A stretch of 12,388 nt of DNA from contig CAYZEZ010000132.1 in NCBI GenBank assembly GCA_964477295.1, positions 1 through 12,388 of the forward strand, written 5' to 3'. A program made the position numbers and the translations under genes. The DNA comes from CAYZEZ01 sp964477295 (GTDB lineage: Bacteria; Bacteroidota; Bacteroidia; Bacteroidales; SM23-62). The notes beneath the pieces are model-generated. The model did not search any database, had not been told where the DNA came from, and was given only the letters and a program-made list of their open reading frames with translations. Positions 7,247 through 12,388 of the stretch are shown piece by piece; positions within the stretch are counted from its first letter, which is position 1; each line of letters begins with the position of its first letter.

Positions 7247-8338
7247 TTATTTGAATCCAATCGCAGGATAACCGACCCAATGGCGAGGCGATGCAATGGC
7301 AGTCTGACCCATTTTTAAATCAACCACTTTCAGATGCGGCTGGCTGATACTTGTCCCAAAAGCGACCGGGATTCCCGATAACGGGCTGGTTTTCTGCAAA
7401 GACTGCAGATGCAGTGAGGTCAATAATCCAAAAGGAATTGAATAACGGCCACACCAGGTCCACTTATATTCTCTGTAATTATCCGGATTTACCGTATATG
7501 AAAAAAAACGGGCGATTTTTCCCCCGGTCAATTTCCCTTCAAAACATGTTCGGATTATTTCCTGCTCATAAGATACTGCCTGTGCATTTCCTGCACTATC
7601 CGTTCCAAAGGGAGCGTAATTTTTCTCACCCCAGTCTTCATCGCCGTAATGCACCGCATCGGATGAAATAAGCAGGGCAATATCTTCTCCCCAGCGCAAA
7701 TTTTTTTGCCTCATAATTGTGAAAAGCGCCTGGGACAAATGCTGACTGATGATTTGCATCCTTTTAAAATCCATGTAAGGCACCAGAATGCTGATAATCT
7801 CTATATTCCGGTCCTGGTATTGCAGAAACGGGATTAAGGCCTCCACAGAATGTTCCACGGTTTCCATAGAATCGTGTACAATAGCCATGTCACCCGGTAA
7901 CTGACTGATAATCTCATCCCGGAGTGAAGAGACTTTTATTGCTCCGTAAGGACCGTGCCATGATTTAAAACTATCAAAAACCAGTTGATTTTCCAGTTTA
8001 AATAAACTTGCTTTATGGGCCACACCGAAAATAATGACCGTACTTGCTTCAATATTTCTTAATACTGCCGTGTACAACCAGCCTGCATAGGTGTAATCAT
8101 CATGGGGACAGATCGCTGTTCTCCATACAGTTCCTTCTGCCTGTTGTGAACGAATTAAATCGTTGTGATTGAGCACTTGGATTCTGGCCATAACAGAATC
8201 CATCTGCCAGTCCAGATGAGCAAATCCAACCGTATCAGCAAGCCCGCGTTTCAAAACATCAGGATTAAATTGACCATGCAGCGAACTGCAAAACAGAACG
8301 CCACCGAAAAGCAAAACAACCAAAACAAATGTTCTCAT
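7247..8338 (-). CDS. Exported MEMO-family protein (AmmeMemoRadiSam B-like)
   Basis: A member of the MEMO1/AmmeMemoRadiSam-B family. Numbering is from a GTG at 8350. Family motifs are PHDDYTYAG (82-90), GVAH (109-112), EHSVEALIPFLQ (166-177), ISSDAVHYG (228-236) and WCGRY (299-303). H83, H112 and C300 line up with the metal-binding H49, H81 and C244 of human MEMO1, so a metal site is likely kept. A hydrophobic N-terminus (about 6-25) ending near SLHGQF looks like a Sec signal peptide, pointing to periplasmic or cell-surface location. I prefer the ATG at 8338 (363 residues), which has AAGGTG about 9 nt upstream; the GTG at 8350 is the alternative. The reaction is not established. No AMMECR1 or radical-SAM partner is nearby. 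It is convergent with the kinase gene, with only 22 nt between them. Confidence 0.85.
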   Translation of the reverse strand: MRTFVLVVLLFGGVLFCSSLHGQFNPDVLKRGLADTVGFAHLDWQMDSVMARIQVLNHNDLIRSQQAEGTVWRTAICPHDDYTYAGWLYTAVLRNIEASTVIIFGVAHKASLFKLENQLVFDSFKSWHGPYGAIKVSSLRDEIISQLPGDMAIVHDSMETVEHSVEALIPFLQYQDRNIEIISILVPYMDFKRMQIISQHLSQALFTIMRQKNLRWGEDIALLISSDAVHYGDEDWGEKNYAPFGTDSAGNAQAVSYEQEIIRTCFEGKLTGGKIARFFSYTVNPDNYREYKWTWCGRYSIPFGLLTSLHLQSLQKTSPLSGIPVAFGTSISQPHLKVVDLKMGQTAIASPRHWVGYPAIGFK

Positions 8339-8415
8339 TATGTATTTCACCTTATGTTAGCCCTGCGCATATTTCCCGGTACCAATTTCGCTTATTCCAC
8401 AGATAGAAAGGTGGA

Positions 8416-8477
8416 ACTAAACGGCGCCCGCTCTACCTCTGCTATTTTCCGCCGACGATCCCGGCGTCCGGTTTAGT
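8416..8477 (-). repeat. attC-like imperfect palindrome (candidate integron recombination site)
   Basis: The ends ACTAAAC (8416-8422) and GTTTAGT (8471-8477) are perfectly complementary and carry the AAC/GTT triplets required of attC outer boxes. Inside, GGCGCC (8423-8428) pairs with GGCGTCC (8463-8469), leaving T8467 and G8470 unpaired on one arm. Extrahelical G and T on one arm are a feature of folded attC bottom strands. The 62-nt size fits attC. It lies downstream of the minus-strand FGE-like gene, where a cassette's attC should be. Against this, the outer box differs from RYYYAAC at one position, the unpaired central spacer is nearly absent, and a competing hairpin CGCCG/CGGCG exists inside. 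Confidence 0.4.
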
Positions 8478-8526
8478 GTTTTGTTTATACCCCCTTCAAT
8501 ATATGAACTATTACTTTTGCTACGGC

Positions 8527-8979
8527 TTAATATAACATTAAGCTATTCGATTTTTTTTCTCGAACCAGACGAAATCCTACACAATGGTGCGGATACACCT
8601 GAGAATAGCTATGGCTCCAATTATATGATGCGGCAAATTTCGTGTGCAGATAGTGACTCCCTCGGTAAACTCTACGTCTGGCAACAGGCCAGGTTCGTTC
8701 TGGATATGCTCCCATTACTTCTCTCCATTGTTTCTGGATGACCTCATATTTACCCATGGAGAAGCTCTCGATGTGAATATCCATCGAATGCTCCATCAAA
8801 CCTTTCTCCATTCTCAAATGCCCGGCTGGGATATCGATCATTTCAATTTTGAATATAGAGTCCCTGAGAACAATGCCAGTAAAAGAATCAGTGTCTGATC
8901 TTTTGTTCTCCCGGTTACATGACACCAGCCCAAGAACCAATACGGACAGAATGAGAAGCGGATTTTCTATGATTTTCAT
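8527..8979 (-). pseudogene. FGE/SUMF1-like lipoprotein with the domain centre deleted
   Basis: The N-terminus is a lipoprotein signal with lipobox LVSC (Cys21). Residues about 45-92 match the start of formylglycine-generating-enzyme-like (FGE-sulfatase) domains: IEMIDIPAGHLRME and FSMGKYEVIQKQWREVMG. After only about 12 residues the sequence jumps to the end of the same domain, RVYRGSHY through HCVGFRLVRE. The middle of the domain, normally well over 100 residues, is missing although the frame stays open. The usual GGSW motif is reduced to GSHY. The product (150 residues) is therefore probably non-functional, or at most a small lipoprotein. Its ATG directly abuts the stop codon of the FG-GAP remnant (8980-8982), indicating an old operon. 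An intentionally short protein is possible but less likely. Confidence 0.75.
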
Positions 8980-9554
8980 TTATTTGTTTTTATCAGGTAT
9001 TAATTGATTGAACCACAATCCGTGACTTCCTTGATAGACTTTTGTTATAAAAATGTCCATATCCCCGTCATTATCAATATCCTTTATTACACAATTATTC
9101 CAATTTCCTCCTTTTCCTAATTTGATGCCGGAATTAATAAATTTCCCTTTACCATTGTTTATCCAGATTTCTGAAGGATTGTCTCAGTCGGTTATAATGA
9201 TGTCTGTCAGGCCATCATTGTTCAAATCACCTGTCCCAATATAACCATATGCAACAACAGATAGCTTCTGTCCACTATCGGTTAATTTGCCAGTTCCATC
9301 GTTTATAAGAATGCCGGCCGGGTGTTTAACTTCCTCATTACCGTTAATAAAAATATAATGTCATTGTCGCCATCATTGTCGATGTCAGCAAAACCGAGGT
9401 AGCAAAAAACAAGGTCATTTTTCTGAAGAAGACAATATTCATTAAAATTACCTTTACTGTCATTTAAATAAATCACGTTTCTCCACAATACATGCGCATC
9501 AAGGTCCGATTTGGAGCGGGAGACATACGAAAAAACCTGTGTTTGTGGCCAGGT
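8980..9554 (-). pseudogene. FG-GAP/VCBS repeat protein remnant (frameshift plus nonsense)
   Basis: Translation of the minus strand gives beta-propeller calcium-binding repeats of the FG-GAP/VCBS type: FADIDNDGDNDIIF, GTGDLNNDGLTDIIITD and KDIDNDGDMDIFIT, each followed by a typical INDGTGKL or INNGKGKF turn. The reading is broken twice. A frameshift lies in the A run at 9349-9353, moving from the 9303-9488 frame to the lower one. A TGA at 9184-9186 sits where Trp would fit (ITD-stop-DNPSEIW). The upstream end has no signal peptide or plausible start, and the upper frame is closed by TAA at 9555-9557, so the 5' part is also lost. Such proteins are normally exported and surface-associated. The terminal TAA (8980-8982) touches the ATG of the FGE-like gene. 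Confidence 0.8.
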
Positions 9555-9556
9555 TT
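9530..9556 (-). terminator. Possible rho-independent terminator after the ABM gene
   Basis: On the minus strand AAACCTG and CAGGTTT form a 7-bp stem with a 10-nt loop, running straight into a T tract (complement of the A run at 9530-9535). It lies 21 nt past the stop codon of the ABM-domain gene. The stem has only three G/C pairs, so strength is uncertain. Confidence 0.45.
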
Positions 9557-9577
9557 AACGGGTCGTCGGATTTATTC

Positions 9578-9898
9578 TTAATATTTTCGTGTCTCAATCA
9601 GTTCATAATGTGTAGATTCCAGATCCCAGCATTTAAGAACCTTTTGTGCAACATCAGGAACATAGCATCTCTTATAATCCTTGCCTTGAAATTCAATAAC
9701 ATTTTGGAGTGACTCAAAAGTCATTATTGTGATAAATCCGACTTCGTCTTCCAGCTCAATTCTCAGTACTTCAATTTCTTTATACCCGGGGATGTTTTTA
9801 GCTTCTATACTGGGCAGAACTTCCTCTTTAAGAATTTCCTGGTACTTATCTGCATTTTCCTTAGTTGTCCATCCGTGCCATATCCTTTTTATTGCCAT
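9578..9898 (-). CDS. ABM-domain (antibiotic biosynthesis monooxygenase-like) protein
   Basis: A 106-residue protein that looks like a complete single dimeric alpha/beta-barrel domain. MAIKRIWHGWTTKENADKY at the start, LPSIEAKNIPGYKEIEVLR in the middle, and GFITIMTFESLQNVIEFQGKDY followed by CWDLESTHYEL match a common cytosolic ABM-like family. These small proteins include quinol or haem-related monooxygenases, but most members, including this subgroup, have no assigned substrate. It is intact, unlike the two pseudogenes downstream. The ATG at 9896-9898 starts right at the conserved region. A small ORF ends 7 nt upstream and a hairpin terminator follows. Small single-domain genes of this kind are common in mobile cassettes, but nothing shows directly that this one is mobile. 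Confidence 0.85.
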   Translation of the reverse strand: MAIKRIWHGWTTKENADKYQEILKEEVLPSIEAKNIPGYKEIEVLRIELEDEVGFITIMTFESLQNVIEFQGKDYKRCYVPDVAQKVLKCWDLESTHYELIETRKY

Positions 9899-9905
9899 AA
9901 TTCAC

Positions 9906-10130
9906 TCATTTTTTATATCTAACATATTTTGAAGCTCCCCGACCCAGGTCCTCATGACGAGGAATCTTCGATTTATTGTATATATTTTTTATTGCGCCCG
10001 CTAATCCCCCAGCAAATTCCAGGGACACGAGTTCCTGAGTTCGGCGAATCCAAACTGCGAAGCCATGTCGCTCGCAGGATTCAACTGCTTTTTGAAATAT
10101 AGTGCTCAACTTGAATAAAAATACGGTCAT
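9906..10130 (-). CDS. Doubtful small hypothetical ORF (74 aa)
   Basis: An ATG-started frame of 74 codons ends 7 nt before the ABM gene, so translational coupling is possible. The predicted peptide is basic, with no membrane segment and no domain I recognise; its centre is FAGGLAGAIKNIYNKSKIPR. No Shine-Dalgarno sequence is evident. Its G+C content is higher than the flanking intergenic DNA, mildly favouring a gene or gene fragment over chance. It could equally be a remnant or a transcribed leader. Confidence 0.25.
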   Translation of the reverse strand: MTVFLFKLSTIFQKAVESCERHGFAVWIRRTQELVSLEFAGGLAGAIKNIYNKSKIPRHEDLGRGASKYVRYKK

Positions 10131-10216
10131 TTACGATTGGATTACTATTCATTCTAATGGAAAGATAAGGAAAATCTATACAAACAGATAACATACCGGA
10201 TATTTACCTTGCATCT

Positions 10217-10355
10217 CACAGCTTCGCCCCGTCACTCCTACAAAAGAAATATTCTGTTCAAGGGAATGTAAAAGGAAATTGCAACAAATTTTGATCTTAT
10301 ACAACAATAAACTCATCGGTTATATCCTGGAATTTCCTGTGAGATTCTCTGCGTT
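10217..10355 (+). repeat. Dispersed repeat, copy 2 (direct repeat of 186-323)
   Basis: This 139-bp block is the second copy of the element upstream of intI, in the same orientation, 10.03 kb away. Here the end complementarity is longer: CTCACAG (10215-10221) pairs with CTGTGAG (10337-10343). In the frame that shows third-position differences from copy 1, copy 2 has no stop and remains open as part of a 79-codon frame (10279-10518) that begins with TTG and has no family signature. It lies in the 426-bp gap between the minus-strand accessory genes and the plus-strand hydrolase. Confidence 0.75.
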
Positions 10356-10395
10356 CCTGCTTAATCCTGAACCTGGTTCTTTTGGTATTGAAAGG

Positions 10396-10463
10396 AGGAA
10401 CAGGGAGATACCAGGAAGTAATTATATTGTGACTACTTTAATTCATAATATTTCCCTGTTCCT
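10396..10463 (+). repeat. Inverted repeat, 15-bp stem with 38-nt loop
   Basis: AGGAACAGGGAGATA (10396-10410) pairs with TATTTCCCTGTTCCT (10449-10463), all Watson-Crick except one G-U pair. A second short inverted pair, ATACCAGG (10408-10415) and CCTGGTAT (10483-10490), overlaps it and offers an alternative fold. It lies between the dispersed repeat and a terminator on the same strand, suggesting a structured transcript. Confidence 0.6.
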
Positions 10464-10503
10464 GATTTGCCTGATACGAGTACCTGGTATAAACGATAAA
10501 ATC

Positions 10504-10532
10504 AAGAGGCTGATATAAATAATCAGCCTCTT
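10504..10532 (+). terminator. Rho-independent terminator without an upstream gene on its strand
   Basis: AAGAGGCTGAT and ATCAGCCTCTT form a perfect 11-bp stem with a 7-nt loop (ATAAATA), followed by TTGTTATATTTG. The T tract is only moderate. Read on the other strand, the tract (GATTTTAT) is about as good, so it may work in both directions. The nearest annotated plus-strand gene ends at 7224, so it either ends an unrecognised RNA from this intergenic region or shields the hydrolase gene at 10557. Confidence 0.7.
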
Positions 10533-10556
10533 TGTTATATTTGTTGAATTAAGGTT

Positions 10557-11798
10557 GTGATAAACATTTATTCGTCAATGAGTGCCCTGGCTTCTGAATA
10601 TGCTTTTTTCCTCATTCTGATCAGTCTGATATTACCGGGATGTAATAAAACCCGGACGGACCTGCCTCCGGTAATGTACATCAAACCGGAACCGGATTCC
10701 TGCAGTAATGAACCGGACCATTATTACTTTATCTCAAAGCCTTCAGATATTCAGAAAGATCAAAGACTTCCACTGATCCTGGTAATCGATCCGCACGGTG
10801 CAGGAAAACTTGCTTCAGAAAAATTCTCGGATGCACTTGTTGATATCCCGGCAGTTATTGCAGGGTCGAAAAAAATAAAAAACAATTATCAACATTTCGA
10901 ATCATCCCTTTCCCACCTTGCTGGCGATGTACTGGCCAAATACCCGGCTGATCCGAATAAGGTAATTATAGCGGGTTTCTCGGGGGGTGCACGGATGGCA
11001 TATTATTACGGGATGAGCCACAAGGTGCTGGGAATCATTATGTTTGGGGCAGGACCGGGCCGGTCAGACAGGAAAGCCGGCAGTAAACGGGTGTACGCTG
11101 TTTCGGGCACAAGGGATTTTAATTTCATGGAACAATATCTCCCTCCTTTTTCAAACCTTTTTGATGATCCTGATTATATGTGTGATTTTTTCAGGGGAAC
11201 CCATGATTGGCCCCCCCTGGAAAATATCTATGAGTCGGTCGCCTATTTTCTGAAGGATGAACCGGATCTGCCCGGGAGCATCTCAACCCGGATTTATGAA
11301 AAAATGCTTTTAGAATACGATAGCCTGCTGAAATCAAACGACCTTTTTTTTGCAGGAAAGGCCCTCGAGAAGGCCTGGATTTTTTCACCGGATATTAAAC
11401 GCAAAACCCGGGTATCTAAAATGATAGATGATTTTAAAAACATGCCCGGGTGGAGTAATTACAATAAAAAATTCGAAAGCTACCTGCAGAAAGAATTGAA
11501 GCTGAAACAGGCTTATGTGGACAAACTCGCAGATCCTGATACAAACTGGTGGAAGAAAGAAATTCTAAGTCTGAATCAAAATCTTCTATCCTGTTCAGAT
11601 CCTGTAAAGGAAGATTTTTTGTTCCGTATAAAGGGTTTCATCGGGATTATCCTTTATTCAAAGATCAACACCATTCTTCAACATAACCTGGTTACCGATG
11701 AGCTTGTCCGCTTACTGGTTATCTATGAGCTGGCGGAGCCTGAATCTCCGGATCTAATAAATTTCAAAAACCAGGTGCAGCACCTTCCTGAAAACTAG
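10557..11798 (+). CDS. Lipoprotein alpha/beta hydrolase with long C-terminal extension
   Basis: A 413-residue predicted lipoprotein: hydrophobic signal with lipobox LPGC (Cys29), so probably membrane-anchored in the envelope. Residues about 55-235 form an alpha/beta hydrolase of the esterase/PHB-depolymerase-like (LpqC) type. LPLILVIDPHGAG (71-83) begins the core, GFSGGARMA (140-148) is the nucleophile elbow with S142, D187 (GTRDFNF) is the likely acid and H216 (GTHDWPP) the likely base. About 175 further residues (240-413), charged and probably helical, have no domain I know. The start could be the GTG at 10557 or the ATG at 10578, which leaves a more standard signal peptide. Substrate unknown; probably an ester or peptide outside the cytoplasm. 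It is monocistronic here and convergent with the LytTR regulator, stops 10 nt apart. Confidence 0.83.
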   Translation: MINIYSSMSALASEYAFFLILISLILPGCNKTRTDLPPVMYIKPEPDSCSNEPDHYYFISKPSDIQKDQRLPLILVIDPHGAGKLASEKFSDALVDIPAVIAGSKKIKNNYQHFESSLSHLAGDVLAKYPADPNKVIIAGFSGGARMAYYYGMSHKVLGIIMFGAGPGRSDRKAGSKRVYAVSGTRDFNFMEQYLPPFSNLFDDPDYMCDFFRGTHDWPPLENIYESVAYFLKDEPDLPGSISTRIYEKMLLEYDSLLKSNDLFFAGKALEKAWIFSPDIKRKTRVSKMIDDFKNMPGWSNYNKKFESYLQKELKLKQAYVDKLADPDTNWWKKEILSLNQNLLSCSDPVKEDFLFRIKGFIGIILYSKINTILQHNLVTDELVRLLVIYELAEPESPDLINFKNQVQHLPEN

Positions 11799-11808
11799 GT
11801 GTAATTTA

Positions 11809-12388
11809 CTAACGGTCAAGCCATTGCTTAAACGCCTGGACCTTTTCCCTAGCCACAATAATACGGTCATCATCAATGCCGGGGATTTTCAACTTAAGAC
11901 GGCTGTTACTCCATATATGGATTTGTGAGCAGGCTTCAATGGAGACAATATATTTACGGTTGATCCTGAAATACCTGTTGCTGTCCAGGATAACCTGTAA
12001 CTCATCCAGTGGATAATCGATGTCGTAGCTGCGGTCCTCCACCGTATGAAGAAATGTGGCTTTCTCTATACTGTAGAATGCTTTGATTTCCTCTACCCTG
12101 ATGCTTTTGATCTTATCCCCTACCTTTACCATAAACCGTGCCTTTGTCCTGGTTGCCGGGCCAAGCTGTGAAAGGTTCAGTAATTGACTTACATTGATCT
12201 TAATTGAGTACTTCCTTGCTTTTTGTATCGCCTGTCTTAACCGTCCTTCCTCAATTGGTTTAAGCAGGTAATCAATTCCATTGGTATTGAATGCATCTAT
12301 TGCATATGTATCGTAAGCGGTGGTAAATATGATGGGACATGGTACATCTACCTGGTTAAAGACATCGAAACTCAATCCGTCGGCCAGT
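11809..12388 (-). CDS. LytTR-family response regulator (partial, runs off the right edge)
   Basis: C-terminal part of a LytR/AlgR-type DNA-binding response regulator. The visible receiver half includes LADGLSFDVFNQVDV, the conserved Thr in FTTAYD and the Lys in DYLLKPIEEGRL. The phosphoacceptor Asp is beyond the window. A linker of about 35 residues leads to a LytTR domain: GDKIKSIRVEEIKAFYSIEK, YPLDELQVIL, RYFRINRKYIVSIEA and the final strand IIVAREKVQAFKQWL. The frame stays open to the last base, and the TTG near 12375 is an internal Leu codon, not a start. In Bacteroidota such regulators usually sit beside a LytS-like histidine kinase, which would lie to the right. It converges on the hydrolase gene with a 10-nt gap. 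Confidence 0.93.
   Translation of the reverse strand, partial: LADGLSFDVFNQVDVPCPIIFTTAYDTYAIDAFNTNGIDYLLKPIEEGRLRQAIQKARKYSIKINVSQLLNLSQLGPATRTKARFMVKVGDKIKSIRVEEIKAFYSIEKATFLHTVEDRSYDIDYPLDELQVILDSNRYFRINRKYIVSIEACSQIHIWSNSRLKLKIPGIDDDRIIVAREKVQAFKQWLDR

Noticed and set aside
186..10355. The 10-kb block as a composite transposon bounded by the two repeats
   Set aside because: The repeats encode no transposase, differ by about 20%, and show no target-site duplications that I could see.
10279..10518. 79-codon plus-strand ORF as a protein gene
   Set aside because: TTG start, no domain, includes the dispersed repeat and ends inside a terminator hairpin; copy 1 of the repeat has a stop in the same frame.
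12373..12375. TTG as start of the LytTR regulator
   Set aside because: The reading frame continues upstream with LADG, a conserved receiver-domain stretch, so this is an internal Leu and the gene is cut by the window edge.
1..12388. CRISPR array, tRNA, rRNA or insertion-sequence transposase
   Set aside because: No regularly spaced short repeats, no cloverleaf or rRNA-like sequence and no transposase motifs were seen; the only recombinase is the integron integrase.

Overview
The window looks like a chromosomal or metagenomic contig from a member of the Bacteroidota (Bacteroidales/Cytophagales-like). The reasons are the roughly 800-residue two-module FtsX/MacB-type permease, the sigma-54 response regulator and kinase pair beside it, a LytTR-type regulator, FG-GAP and formylglycine-generating-enzyme-like exported proteins, weak Shine-Dalgarno signals and A-rich leaders. 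The taxonomic call is inference from protein style; no rRNA or tRNA is present to confirm it.

Layout. 1-859 is AT-rich and holds no convincing gene, but carries one copy of a 138-bp dispersed repeat. 860-1819 (+) is a complete integron integrase (IntI) with the integron-specific insertion. A 48-bp tandem repeat (1829-1911) separates it from a leftward FtsX-like ABC transporter permease (1922-4288). Divergent from the permease is a two-gene operon: an NtrC-type sigma-54 activator (4470-5843) and its sensor kinase (5854-7224). The gap between permease and regulator holds a long palindrome (4398-4443) and a -24/-12-like element (4320-4335) pointing at the permease. The simplest reading is that kinase and regulator switch on the permease through sigma-54.

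Convergent to the kinase is an exported MEMO-family protein (7247-8338). From 8339 to about 10,556 the DNA looks accessory and decaying. It has an attC-like hairpin (8416-8477), an FGE-like lipoprotein gene lacking its domain centre, an FG-GAP repeat pseudogene with a frameshift and a nonsense codon, an intact ABM-domain gene, a doubtful small ORF, the second copy of the dispersed repeat, a 15-bp hairpin and a rho-independent terminator with no upstream gene on its strand. The right end has a lipoprotein alpha/beta hydrolase (10557-11798) convergent with a LytTR response regulator that runs off the window (11809-12388).

The most interesting points are the self-contained sigma-54 control module over an orphan FtsX permease, the integron integrase without a recognisable array beside it, a possible attC site placed like a cassette tail 6.6 kb away, and the two dispersed repeats flanking the 10-kb block. 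None was tested by search or folding software; motif positions were read by eye.
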